A stretch of DNA of 64,000 nt, from assembly GCF_022539505.1 (NCBI RefSeq), contig NC_061514.1, forward strand, positions 42,396,869 to 42,460,868, written 5' to 3'. The position numbers were made by a program, and so were the translations under genes. Within the stretch, counting starts at the first letter, position 1; each line of letters begins with the position of its first letter. The notes beneath the pieces are model-generated. The model saw only the letters and a list, made by a program, of their open reading frames with translations, was not told the DNA's origin and did not search any database. The stretch comes from Lolium rigidum. Lineage: Eukaryota > Streptophyta > Magnoliopsida > Poales > Poaceae. This document shows positions 43,456 through 54,898 of the stretch, one piece after another.

Positions 43456-46132
43456 ATGCCACCGCGTCGCTTGACGAGGCACAGCACACCTGATTCGTCA
43501 ATGGCTGCCGCGGATCTAGGAGCCGCGGAGTGGGAGAGGTCCAAGATCACCAACCAGGACCTAAATCTCTTGAAGAAGCTGGGGATTAGCACGAAGCCCC
43601 AGGCATTACGCTTCCCCAGTGAGGAGAGCTACCCTACCCCTCCAATGGGGTATCGGGTAAGTTTTGTTGACCATCTCATCCGTGGTCTTTCCGCCCCCAT
43701 TCATCCTTTTCTTCGGGGATTACTTTTTGTCTATGGTCTCCAACTTCACCACCTCACGCCCAATTCTATCCTTCACATTTCCATCTTTATCACCCTCTGC
43801 GAAGCCTTCCTTGGTGTCCAGCCTAACTGGGCATTATGGAAGCGCATTTTCTTCTGTCGCCGTAATGGCTCGGCCAATGTCGCCTATAATATAGGCGGCG
43901 TTGTTATTTCCGTGCGCTCCTCTGTCAATTACTTCGACGTCAAACTCCCTGATTCCGTTCAAGGATGGCGCAAGAAGTGGTTGTATATTCGAGAAGAAAA
44001 CCATGGGTGCGCTCGAAGACAATATCCCTCCCTTTGATGGTGCCGAGAAAATCCTTCGCCGCCGTTCTTGGGACGTAGAAGCCACCGAGGAAGAAAAAAT
44101 TTCGACCGAGGCCTTGATGACCCGCATCCATGAGTTGCGGAATACTCGCGGAAAAGAATTATCGAGCATCCAAATTACGGCGTATTTCCTTAAGACTAGG
44201 GTGCAGCCTCTTCGAGCTCGCAAAAACCCTTTCTGGAGTTATGCTGGCGATAAAGATGTAGATCGCTTGTCGACGAATTTGGAAGTCAAAGATTTGGATA
44301 GGCTTATCCGAAAGATTTCATCTCTCAAGAAGAAAGATTCTATCCCTTCCACTTATCGCGTACAACCATACAGCGCCGCCAATGCGCTTCCGAAGGTAAG
44401 AATTGTTGCCGTAATTTGTTGTTGTCGTGATATTTGTGTTGTTTCTCCTTTCTGACATTCTTCCTTCTTTTATACAGGACCACCCAAATCTTGTCTCACT
44501 TCCCCCTCTTCCTGAAGGTGGGGAAGTCGAAGAAAGGGCTGTTATCTCCGACGATAACCAAGATGCTCCGTCTTTTGCAAATGAACCCGCGTAATCTCGA
44601 AAATCTGCGGATCCGACGAAAAGGATGATGCCTCCGAAGCCACCGCGTCGGCTCAATCTCCTCCTCCTGCTCGTGTCTCCAAAAAACAAAAGGAAAAGGA
44701 ATGACGCCGAAAGTTCCAGGCACCTCCAAGGCCGAAGAAGCTGTTCCTTCTCGCCAAAAGGCAGCTTATGATCCATACCTCGAGACTCTCATCGGCTCGT
44801 AAGTACCTTCTCTCTGTTTGTTTTTACTTGAAGATGTTTGTCTATCTTGCTTTTTATGTTGTCGACACTTTCTCGTAGTGATGATGAAGAAGAAGTACCA
44901 ACTGGCCGATGTGGCTGCTCGAACGAGTACGTCTCATACATTGGTCGCCTCAGAGACGCCAGTTGAAGGAGAAGAAAATTCGCCTCCTCAACAGAACGTC
45001 GGCGCTGCTACTCCTCCTTCAAGCCCCCTTGTCCCTTCACCGAAAAGGGCAAGGGTTGAAACGATCCCAGAGCCTACTCTTCAATCGAGTAGCTCTTCTA
45101 ACCCTCTCTTGGATGATGTAAGTTCTGAATTCGCTTGTTACTGTCTATATTTACTTCTTCGTGTCACCCTTTTTCTCATGCCGACATTTCCTTTCTTTGT
45201 CCTTGTTTGATAGCCTACGATCAAAGAACTTCTTCGCATTGGTGCTCAATTCATTGGGTACCCGTGAATACGCTGACGAACTGAAGGTAATGCTTCATTA
45301 CTTCTTTTTTTTGCTTGTGTTGTCTTGCTATCTTTTTGTCGACGTTTTTAACTTTCTTGACAGAGAAACTGGCGGAGGTCAATGAACGTGCCAATACACT
45401 TGCTCAAAAATTAGAGCAAAGTGAGGAGGCTCGTAAGAAGGCCGAGTCGGATGCTGTTGAAGCTAGGCGAGAAGCTGACAAAGCTAAAGCTGATGCTGCT
45501 GGTGTCGAAGATCTTCGGAAGCGTCTGCAAGATGCCGAGACTTCGCTGAGCGACCACATAGCTGCGCAAATCGCTCGCGAAGAAGCAATTACGAAACGCA
45601 TAAGGACGCAAAATCGTCGCTTTGTCAGTAAGTATCTGAACCACTTCATATCCTTTGAATATTTCCTGTCTGCACTTTTTTGCTGATCGGGTTTTTATAT
45701 TGACAGATAAAACCTCCCAAGAATTTGAACTTGAAGATCCCGACAATGATCCTCTTCTTGACGCCGTTTCGTTCCTTGAATTTCATGGGACGGAATCGCG
45801 AGAGGGCATTGATGAAGCTAGGACAGGGGTTATCGAAGCTTTTCCCCTACTTCTTCCCGAAGAAAGAGGAACCCGCAACCTTCCTTGGTCTTGCCAAGTG
45901 CTTTAATCCTCCCGAAGATCTTGGGCTGAAGATGCGCCATGAGAACATGAAGGTTGCCGTTGAAAGCACCGTCGCCCTAGTTGCCGACGGCCAACAGTCT
46001 GTTGACTGGGCCAAAGTTGGCGACACGGAGCAGATAGAGCAATCAAGGTGGAGGTCGCTGATTAAGGCAGCCAAGCCCAACTCGAAGAAAATCTTGGCGT
46101 ATCTCGGGATCAAGCCAGCCTTCTACTCCTAG
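43456..46132 (+). pseudogene. Antisense spliced gene of element 3, first cassette ('putative gypsy-type transposon' family)
   Basis: It starts at ATG 43456 (MPPRRLTRHSTPDS). A conserved domain follows (GLSAPIHPFLRGLLFVYGLQ, LHHLTPNSILHISIFITLCE, AYNIGGVVISVR, VQGWRKKWLYI), as in the plant family annotated as putative gypsy-type transposon/Transposase_28. A frameshift near 44005 is followed by ALEDNIPPFDGAEKI to about 44395. Introns with good GT/AG sites follow (44396-44477, ~44799-44878, 45118-45212, ~45288-45361, ~45629-45705). The exons between encode Ser/Pro/Glu-rich text, then a long coiled coil (45362-45628). The last exon ends in MRHENMKVAVESTVALVADG and ILAYLGIKPAFYS, stop 46132. About five frameshifts mean this copy is dead. 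It lies antisense to the element. Confidence 0.7.
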
Positions 46133-46338
46133 CTCATCGAGGCCGGAGGTCTAGTTTCATATTCTTTTGCTTTGTTTTTAGTTTGCCTCCTCCTTTTGGT
46201 ATTGTCGCCATAGTGCTCCTGGCGATGATTAGATCTTCTAGAGGTCCTTCTGCTGTAATAGACATGTATATATTATGAGAATGAATGGAAGTCTATCTTT
46301 GTCCCAATGATTGATGTCGATGTTTTTCTATTTTTCAG

Positions 46339-47333
46339 TTGATTTTTGACAACTATACGCCAGTTCCTGGTTCTTCCGAAGTTTTTCCTTCGTCCTTGCC
46401 GAAGAAATCCTCTGTCCCCGTTAATCTTATTGATGATTCTGCGAGTAAGGATCTGGCGGAAGAATTGAAAGAACTTCGAGTACAACTCCAGTCCGTGAAG
46501 AAGCAATCGCTTATGCTTATGGAGCAATCTCGAGAATCCTCTGAAAGGGAGAAAATTGCACTCCAACAAGCTCGAGATGCCATGATCGAAAAGGACACCG
46601 CTGTTGCCTGAAGTTGCCGCAGCCATCTCCCGCGAAAATGCTATGCTTCAACTGCCGACGGATGCTAGCTTGGATATGGCGGTATGTTTCATTGTCGTGC
46701 TTTTCTTTTTCCTTTTGCTTGTCTTCTCATTGCGCATCGGTTCTTGAAGAAAAAATAGGTTCTTTTTTGGATGCTGCTACTGAGGATGAACGTGTCGAAG
46801 CTCGGTCCAATGTGCTTCTTCATCTTGCCAAAGAGCATGGAGTACTATTTTGGGGCACGCCTGAACGAACTCGCCAAATTGTCAGGTTTCAAGATCGCGC
46901 GCTTCAGGTTCGGGAGTATCTTGACTTTTGTACCAAGACCCTGTCTATGGTTTATAACTCTATGTTTCCGCGGAACATTCAACCAAAAACTCTTCCTGAG
47001 TTAATGGAGAAATTTAAGGATGCCCACAGGATCCATAACTTTGTTAGAGCTCAACTGGTAGCTGGCGCCAGATTTGCCCTTATCATGCTTCAGATCTGCC
47101 ACTCAAAGCTTGATCTGACCCAAGTTGTTGAGAAAGTTCACGAGAAGGTACGGCGCCGAAGAGTTGGTGTTGATCGAATTAACACGAGGGTTACACTTAT
47201 AGCCGAAGAAATGATTGAAGACCTTCTTCGGATGGATGCCGACTTTTTTACAGATGGTCATTATGCTGATTTTCTTGGCGCTGCTCCTGAAGAAAACAGA
47301 GTTACCCTTGATGATATATTGAATCAAGACTGA
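46339..47333 (+). pseudogene. Antisense gene of element 3, second cassette
   Basis: The open block 46339-46611 (FDNYTPVPGSSEVFPSSLPK, then a Glu/Lys-rich coiled coil KELRVQLQSVKKQSLML) is followed by a frameshift or small intron near 46610-46757. The block ending at 47333 follows (FLDAATEDERVEARSNVLLH, GTPERTRQIVRFQDRALQV, MVYNSMFPRNIQPKTLPEL, VRAQLVAGARFALIM). This is the other known C-terminal type of the same protein family. It may be the 3' exon set of the first gene (alternative ending) or a partner gene. Stop at 47333, ~700 bp from the convergent integrase end. Confidence 0.6.
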
Positions 47334-48029
47334 TTATTTTTTCCTTTGGTAGATAATTCTTCCTTGTAAATCATGATTGTGATTATACTGTGAAGCAAAC
47401 ATCATATTTCTATATTTGTCTAGCCCCCGAGTGTTTTCGGTGGCTATTCGCTGTATTTGTATAATGCGAGATTTTGAACCAAGGCATTTATTCAATATGT
47501 AGTTTTGGCTAACATAAGCCCCCGAGCTATTTTGTTGAGTACTGCTTTGTATTTTTATTGACTCACGAGGTATTTTAATACCAAGGCGAGGCTTTTTCTT
47601 TTTTCGAGCAACTATATTGGAATTCGTCGGGTCGGAGACTTTGAGCATGTCGATAAAGAGAAATTATATTGTCACTATCTTTATTATATTGCAGCACCAC
47701 GAGCCCGCCTCATTAAAAACCTTCTCCGGCCCCACTCGGTGCCCCGAAAAAGGAAAAGAGTGCGTCTGAAAACTCGCGGGCGTTTCAGTATATTGTATGT
47801 TTACAAAGTAGACTATATTTCGGCATCTAAGCGTAAAAACGCCTGAGCTGTGCCACATTCCAGGGATTTGGCTCGGCAATCCCTGTCTTCTTGTCTTTGA
47901 TTCTGTATGCTCCTCCTTCGATTACCTCTGTGACGATGTAGGGTCCAAGCCATGGTGACTCGAGTTTTTCGTGACTTTTTGGTTGAGTCGCGGAACTAAG
48001 TCACCAACTTGAAAAGACCTTGGGCGCAA
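47334..48029. other. Convergent intergenic region within element 3
   Basis: Lies between the plus-strand antisense gene and the minus-strand integrase. Holds two GCCCCCGAG polypurine-like copies. The minus-strand frame just below integrase (47879-47664) shows only degenerate text. No separate gene. Confidence 0.5.
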
Positions 48030-48965
48030 TCATCGACTGTGGTAATTCTTCAGGTCCTGTTGATATTTGGCGACTCGTGACAGGACTTCATCTCGAGCTT
48101 CATCAAGTGCATCGACGTCGTCCTCCAAGGCTTCTTTCGAGGTTACTTCATCATATTCTGTGACTCTTGGAGAATCGTGCTCTATTTCTATCGGCAGAAC
48201 TTCTTCGGCGCCATGGACCAGAAAAAACGGTGTTTCTTGTGTCGCCGTATTTGGTGTTGTTCGAATACTCCACAAAACGCTCGGCAATTCCTCTGGCCAA
48301 GTATGCCGAGCTTTCTCCAATGGTCCTAGTAGGCGTTTCTTGATACCATTGCATATGATGCCATTGGCCTTCTCGACTTGACCGTTGGTCTGTGGATGCG
48401 CAACAGACGCAAAACTCAATTTGATCCCCACCTCTGCGCAGTATGCTTTGAACTCTTTGGACGTGAAGTTACTTCCGTTGTCTGTGACAATGCTATGAGG
48501 AACTCCAAATCTGAAGACGATGCTTTTTACGAATTTAATCGCTGATGCGCCGTCCGGTGAATTTATCGGCTTTGCTTCTATCCACTTTGTAAATTTGTCG
48601 ACAGCGACCAGCATATACTCATAACCTCCTGGCGAAGCTTTGTGTAGTTTTCCCACCATGTCAAGACCCCATTGAGCAAAATGCCAAGATAGTGGGATTG
48701 GCATAAGTTCTGCTGCAGGAGAGTGAGGTCTGGCGGCGAATCTTTGGCACGCATCGCAAGTTCTCACTATTTCCTTTGCGTCCTCTATAGCTGTTAACCA
48801 ATAGAATCCTGCTCTGAAAACCTTAGCCGCGATAGCCCGGCTGCTCGCGTGGTGCCCACATATTCCTTCGTGTACATCTTTCAGGATGATTCTTCCTTCT
48901 TCGGGTGTGACGCATCGCTGTAGCACGCCCGAAATACTTCGTTTGTACAACTCCCCTTTTACCAC
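48030..48965 (-). pseudogene. Integrase of element 3
   Basis: Integrase inserts the cDNA. The open frame has the HHCC zinc motif (HEGICGHH..., then CDACQRF) and the DDE core: first D in WGLDMVG, second D in VTDNGSNF, E in NGQVEKANG. The C-terminal part includes TPFFLVHGAEEVLPIE and stops at 48030 after NYHSR. The domain itself is intact. Continuity with upstream pol is lost by a frameshift near 49000. Confidence 0.85.
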
Positions 48966-49002
48966 AGTGAAAGCTTTTGATCTCCTGATTATTCGCCTTG
49001 CT

Positions 49003-49974
49003 TCAACTGGATCGTCGGGTATCGTTTTCCTTAGGATGTATGATATGTAAGCCTGGCATCCATGGAATTTGCACCATCATGACTAGCTCCTGCTCTTCTT
49101 CTTCTTCTACCGTGTCGCTGGTGGTACTCGAGGATTTCGCTTTCTTCTCCTTCTTTGTTTTTGCTGGCTTTGTTGATCTCTCGCTTATCTCTTCCCAAAA
49201 CACGCCTGGAGGGATCGCGAGACACTGCGACCCGATGTTCGCAAGAACGTCGGCTTCATCGTTACTCATCCTGCTGATGTGGTTTACCTCGCAACCATCA
49301 AATAATTTCTCCAGCTCATTGTACACCTCTTTGTATGCTATCATACTTTCGTTGACTGCATCGCATTGGTTCATGACTTGCTGTGCCACCAATTGTGAGT
49401 CGCCGAAGATTTTCAATCGGGTTGCACCGCACGCTTTCGCCATCTTCATTCCGTGTATGAGAGCTTCATATTCTGCTTCATTGTTAGACGCGTTTGGGAA
49501 CGTCATCCGCAAAACATATTTCAACTTATCGCCTTCAGGTGATACCAATATCACGCCTGCTCCAGCACCTTCAAACCTTTTGGACCCGTCGAAGTTCATT
49601 GTCCAAGTTCTCGATAAGTCTGGAGGTCCCGTGTTTTGTAGTTCCATCCACTCTGCAATGAAATCTGGTAAAACCTGCGATTTTATAGCTTTTCTTTTTT
49701 CGTACGTGATGTCCCGAGGGGAAAGTTCTATTCCCCAAAGGGAGACACGACCCGTAGCTTCTGGGTTGTTCAGTATATTTGACAAGGGAGCCTCATTGAC
49801 CACTATTATCGGGTGCGCCGAAAAATAGTGTCGCAGTTTTTCTTGTCGTCGTGAATACTCCATATGCCAGTTTCTGGTATTGCGGATACCGCTGTTTTGA
49901 AGGCGACAATACTTCGCTGATGAAATATACTGGCCTCTGAACTCCATGAAGCTTGCCTTCTTCTTCTCTCTCAA
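49003..49974 (-). pseudogene. Second (additional) RNase H domain of element 3
   Basis: After the first RNase H, the frame 49974-49003 encodes a full RNase H with the acidic residues in order: TMNFDGSK, NNEAEYEALIHG, KIFGDSQLV, and NDEADVLAN. This type of extra, archaeal-like RNase H between RT/RNase H and integrase is a known feature of Tat-lineage elements. A charged linker (TKKEKKAK, EEEEEQE) follows. The frame then runs out, and a frameshift separates it from integrase. Confidence 0.8.
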
Positions 49975-51590
49975 CTACTAGGGCCGTGCTGACCACCTGA
50001 GGTGTGGCTGCAATGTATAAGAGGAGAGGTTCTTTCTCTTTAGGCGCCACCAGGATTGGTGGTGTCGAAATTGCCTGCTTGAGATTCTCGAAGGCCTTAT
50101 CTGCTTCTTCGTTCCATTGAAATTTTTCGCCCTGTTTGATCAATGCGTAGAACGGCAATGCCTTCTCTCCTAGCCTGGCGACGAATCTGCTCAGAGCTGC
50201 GACTCGCCCCGTTAATTGTTGTATTTTTTTTAACTTTGTTGGTTTTCTCATAGTAACGATGGCCTGGATTTTTTCGGGGTTGGCTTCAATCCCCCTTGCT
50301 GATACCAAGAACCCGAGAAGTTCTCCTGCAGGAACTCCGAACGAGCATTTTGTCGGGTTCAGCTTGGAGACGGAACCTGTCGAGGTTGTCGAAGGTTTCC
50401 TTCAAATCTTCGATCAAAGTTGACCCCTTTTTTGACGTTATTACGACATCGTCGATGTAGACTTGTACATTTTTCCCAATCTGTGTTGCTAGGCACTTCT
50501 GCATCATCCGTTAAAATGTTGCTCCCGCGTTTTTCAAACCAAAGGGCATTGTTTTGTAGCAAAACACGCCATAAGGTGTGATGAACGCTGTTTTGGCTTC
50601 GTCTTCTTCTTTTAATCTGATCTGGTTATAACCAGAGTATGCGTCCAAAAAAGAAAGACGTTCACATCCTGCCGTGGAGTCGATAATTTGATCGATCCTT
50701 GGGAGGGGAAAGTGATCCTTGGGACAATGTTTATTGAGACACGTGAAGTCGACGCACATGCGAAGGACTATTGTGTGTTTTTTCGGCACCATCACTGGGG
50801 TTAGCTACCCACGTGGCTTCGTAGATATTTCTCTCGATGAAACCAGCATCTTTGAGTCGATCTATTTCTGATAACATGGCTTTGCGGCTAGGCTCCAAAA
50901 AACGCCGCAAAGGTTGCTTAACTGGTCTTGCGAGAGGATCCAAATTGAGGTGGTGCTCGGCAAGTTCCCTGGGTACTCCTGGCATGTCAGCTGGGCACCA
51001 TGCGAAGATTTTCCAGTGCTCACGGAGGAACTCGACGAGCGCGCTTTCCTATGCGACATCCATGTTTGCGGCAATGGATGTTGTTTTCTTTGGATCTGTC
51101 GGGTGGATCTGTACCTCTTTTGAATCCTTTGTTGTATTGAAGGTTGGCTCCTTGGAAGACCTCCCTACTTCGGCAACACATCATAATCGGTGAACCTTGG
51201 TGCCGCATATTCGCTTGCATCCCGAAAGTTTCGATAGTCGATGAAAATCCTTGTCGCACTTATCGGATAACGCGAAACTTCCTTTGATTGTGATAGGTCC
51301 CTTAGGTCCGAGCAACCTCCACAACAAATATGTATAGTGCGGTACTGCCATGAACCTGGCGTATGCTGGTCGTCCCAACAAAGCATGATATTGCGATGGG
51401 AAATCCACAACTTCGAACTCCAAATTCTCTATCCTGTAGTTTTCTCGGGTCCCAAACTGAACGTCGAGGTTGATCTTGCCCAACGGATAACTTGGCTTCT
51501 CTGGTGTAATCCCATGGAAACGTGTGTCAGTCGGTTTCAAGTTTGCCAGGGATATGTTCATCTTCCTCAATGTATCTGCATACATGAGGT
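49793..51590 (-). pseudogene. Protease, reverse transcriptase and RNase H of element 3, frameshifted
   Basis: Read in several frames on minus. Protease remnant: MYADTLRKMNISLANLKPTD and HALLGRPAYARFMAV (51585-51181). RT: the palm motifs RMCVDFTCLNKHCPKDHFPL, FLDAYSGYNQIRL, YGVFCYKTMPFGLKNAGATF (50795-50511), then the catalytic YIDDVV (50507-50286). The stop right after GATF replaces a codon before RMMQKC. The connection and first RNase H follow (50308-49793: WNEEADKAFENLKQ, RPVYFISEVL). At least five lesions (frameshifts or stops) break pol, so this copy is not autonomous as read. Confidence 0.8.
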
Positions 51591-53832
51591 TTAGCTGCTG
51601 CCGCCATCTATGAAAACTCTCGACACATCAAAACCAGCAATTACTGCGGGTAAGATGAGTGCTGATTGTCCTGGTCGAGGAACTTTCTGCGGATGGTCTG
51701 CAATTGTGAAGCCGATGTCTTGCCCCGACCAATTTAAGTACTCGACTGTTGGTGGAGGCATCTTTTCTGCCATGAATACTTGTCGCGAGATTACCTTCTG
51801 CGCCCTGTTGGATGGCCTAGCTTTCTGAATCATCGAGACCGCACCGTTAGAATTAGGATCAACATATGGAGGTGGGTGTGGTGCTGCCGCTATTCTGAAC
51901 TGGTGTCGATTTTCGTCAGTAATTGCGGGAGGAGGTGGAAGGTGGATCTCGCTCCTTGGCTCCCGAGGGTTTCTGTTGTTTGCCTGGGTATTTGCAATTC
52001 CTGCGGCTCGCATCATTGCCTGAAAATTACGGCAGTCTTTCTGGAGATGTCCTGACTGCCTCTTTCCATTGCTGTCGAGGTAAAAGTGCATTTGACACGG
52101 ACCGTTCATCATCTCCTCGGGAGACACGTAAGGTCTTGGAATCCTTGTTCCACTATTTTGCCTGTTGCCACGAAAATCACCTCTATTGTCTCCTTGTTGC
52201 TCATTACTCCTTTGATAGTCATCTCGACTATTTCCTCCAGGATTTCCCCGAAATCCGGCCGATATATGGCCGGGAGCATCGTTGTTGTAGAACCGGCGAG
52301 AAAATCGCCTTCTATTTTGATAATTTCGACTACGATCGTCTTCTGGCGACCTGTGTCTTTTATTATATATTGCGTCTTCTCCATCTGCCCATTTATTGGC
52401 TATCTCCATGAGTGCTGATATGGTCTTAGGGTTAGTTCTCCCCAAGTCCTCGACGAGATCTCCTCGCCGAATTCCTGCCACGAACGCATCTATTGCTCGC
52501 TCGTCAGATATATCTTCTGCCGAGTTTTTTATAATGTTCCACCGCTGTATGTATTTCCTCATCGACTCGTCATGTCTCTGTCGACAGGCTCTCAACTCTT
52601 CCAATGACGCAGGTTTTTTGCAGGTGGATCGGAAATTTTTCACGAAGATGTCCTCAAAGTTATCCCAGCTGTCAATGGAGCTTGGGGGGAGTTTCTTTAT
52701 CCAAGATCTCGCGGCTCCGCTTAAGTGAACTTGTATACTTTGCATAGCTGTTGCTCTGGTTCCTCCTACCAGCTTCACCATCTCGAGATAATCCACGAGC
52801 CAATCCTCGGGATCTTGCAGGCCGTCGAATTTCTTGAAATTTTCGGGTAGCTTGAACCCTTTTGGGACTCGAGTTTTTCGAACTCTTCTCGTGAAACACG
52901 GGAGCCCACACATATCTTCGTCGGCAACCTCTCGGTGAGTGCTGACGCTCCCTTCTTTCTTGTCGCGCTCTGTCTACCCTTGCTTGGACTGCTGTGTCTC
53001 TTGCTCCACTTGTTCTTGGAGGATCTTGAACTGCTGCGGTTGGTCGTGGACTATTTTGCCTAGGGTTTTCTTCGGGAGGCGTTGTCGCAAACGCTGTTCC
53101 CATAACTCATACTCCGGCCATTGCCATATTGAACAATGGTTCTCTCAGGTCCCCAGGAGGTGGTCTAGACGCCAAGATGTAAGCCTGTATTGCCATGTAA
53201 CCTGCTTCTGGTGTTTTTGGGATGATATTTCCCCTTTCATCGATCGTCATGAAGGACATGTCGAGATTTTGAATTAGGTTTGCCCTCTCTCCTTCGGGTA
53301 TATTTTGCAGCCGAGATCTCGTTCGATCTCCTTCGAGCCTCTCTATGGCTATCTGCCGAAGTTTCTGACTGTCGACTGAGCCCTGCTCGACGCCTGCTAG
53401 ACGCGGAAGCCGCCTCTTTCCTCCTATTCAAGGATGCTGTCTCTTTTTCCAACTCTCGACTTATTCGAGCAAGTCTATATTGATATGTTTGTAGCTCTTG
53501 TGCAGTAGCAGTGGTGGTCATTGGTTCTGAACCATTCATAGCTCTTGCAGCCCTGTCCCATGCTGCTTGCGGGAGTTGTACTCTTTCTCGAGGCGAGGAC
53601 CCGACGTATTTAGTGCCTAGGCCTCTCCTGAGATCAGCGGGATCGACGTATGGATTTCCCAAATTGTCGAAAGCCTCTGATGTTTCTGGCTCTGATCGAC
53701 CTGCCTCTTCGATCGCATAGATCTGATGATATTTTGAGCACTGATAAAATTGACTAGATCAGTTTTTCCCTTGTTACCTCGATCCATCGCATTGCTTGCT
53801 ACCGACGAAGTCGATGATCTTGAACGTGCCAT
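51591..53832 (-). pseudogene. Gag of element 3, frameshifted
   Basis: The N-terminus begins MARSRSSTSSVASNAMDRGN at 53832. The frame then breaks at least twice (near 53650 and 53240, and again near 52910) before a long open part, 52913-51591. That part has a typical retrotransposon-gag fold (PENFKKFDGLQDPEDWLVDY, then WDNFEDIFVKNFRSTC), an Arg/Gly/Asn-rich nucleocapsid region and a Cys/His cluster (CQMHFYLDSNGKRQSGHLQK then DC). It ends in VFIDGGSS, the start of the aspartic protease active site, and is cut by a frameshift there. Confidence 0.8.
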
Positions 53833-54271
53833 CGAGATCAGTGACGAGGGATCACCTCGGCAATTCCTACGTATTGTAGACTAGGGTTTCGGGAGAGAGC
53901 GACGATGGAGATTCCGGGGACGAGATTAGGCACACGATATACCCAGCTTCGGGTCCCCTCGGTGGAGGATCCCTACGTGCTGCTAGCAATCCACTATATG
54001 ATGATAGATGTGTTTACAGGATACCGCCGTAGGCGGATCTATGTTGTCTATATTCTGTCTATCTCTTGGCCTCCTTCTTTCGGGTGCCCTGGCTAGCTTT
54101 ATATATGCAACCAGCCTAGGGTTTTACAAGAGTCCTAGTCGACTACTTCTTCGGGTTGCCTTGTTGGGCCTTCTCCATATTTGGTCTTCTCCATATTGGG
54201 CCGAGCCAGGTATACTAATAATGGGTACCCGAAGGGTATGCCCATGTCAATCAGCTTCTTGCAACCTCTAG

Positions 54272-54289
54272 TTCCCACAGACGGCGCCA
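54272..54289 (-). promoter_or_regulatory. Primer-binding site of element 3
   Basis: On minus, TGGCGCCGTCTGTGGGAA begins two bases inside the 5' LTR. The leading TGG matches a tRNA CCA end. I do not assign the tRNA species. Confidence 0.7.
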
Positions 54290-54291
54290 AT

Positions 54292-54677
54292 TGACAAAGG
54301 ATTACTTTGTCAATGCCTACAGATTGTAGACTAGGGTTTTGTTAGAAGTAGAGGGCAAGTAGATCTCGAAGGTTTCAGCCGAAAAGTACTCGACGATTAT
54401 GAAAACTAGGGTTGTGTTGATAATAGATTCGATCCTTTCTTTGTCCCTCGACTCCCCTTATATAGGAGGTGGAGCCGAGGGTTTCGTAATACACAAGTTT
54501 ACGCAGTCCGGGACGGTTTCTAACTCATCCCGCCGGATTACAAATAACACTTCCTATTACAACTCTATCTTTCCTTAATATATCTTGGGCTTCCGAATCT
54601 TCTTATTCTTCGAGTAGTGGGCCTTCAGTAAACCCCGGGTACTATATTCGGCAGGCCCATTTGGGATGCCTATGTCA
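54292..54677 (-). repeat. 5' LTR of element 3 with TATA box
   Basis: 386 bp. On minus, CCTCCTATATAAGGGG around 54458-54472 is a good core promoter candidate that would drive the minus-strand genome transcript. Only a handful of differences from the 3' LTR (for example CAGCCGAAAAG versus CAGCCAAAAAG; TTTACGCAG versus TTTACAGAG; CGCCGGATT versus CGCCAGATT). Confidence 0.9.
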
Positions 54678-54682
54678 CCGCC

Positions 54683-54898
54683 ACCGCGAGCATGGCCCAT
54701 GCTCATGGCCATGGAGATCTTCCTCGCTTGTTCGTCCTGGGCGAACGCCGCCGCCCTCTTTGCGGAGAGTTTTTTCTCCCTCTCCGCCCTGCCGCTTGTT
54801 TCGATCTGGCGCCGCTCGACGTCCGCCGCCCACTGTGCGTTGGACAGACCCGACGGCCGCTCCTTCGGCGCCCGCGGCTTTCTCGCCTTTGGCGGCAT
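54683..54898 (-). pseudogene. Cargo ORF of the split Harbinger-like element (N-terminal part)
   Basis: From ATG 54898 the minus strand encodes MPPKARKPRAPKERPSGLSN, then a charged helical region (ADVERRQIETSGRAEREKKL, then KRAAAFAQDEQARKISMAMS MGHARGGG). The frame runs into the retrotransposon LTR at 54677. It continues on the other side from 41690 as AAMFPGQWPMQDTSSS and Ser/Pro/Thr-rich text to a stop near 41555. The type is known from grass Harbinger-like repeats as a hypothetical protein. The gene is physically split by the insertion. Confidence 0.55.

Larger units (their letters stand above)
41691..54677 (-). mobile_element. Tat-lineage Ty3/gypsy LTR retrotransposon with antisense gene (element 3)
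   Basis: Two 386-bp LTRs (41691-42076 and 54292-54677) begin TGACAAAGG and end TATGTCA on plus (TGACATAGG... on minus). The 5-bp duplication CCGCC flanks the element (41686-41690 and 54678-54682). On minus the order is 5' LTR, primer site, gag, protease, RT, RNase H, second RNase H, integrase, then a ~5.9-kb 3' region before the 3' LTR. That region holds a plus-strand spliced gene. The second RNase H between RT and integrase and the extra antisense ORF are known traits of the Tat lineage. The LTRs differ at only about five sites by eye, yet the coding regions carry many frameshifts. Confidence 0.9.
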
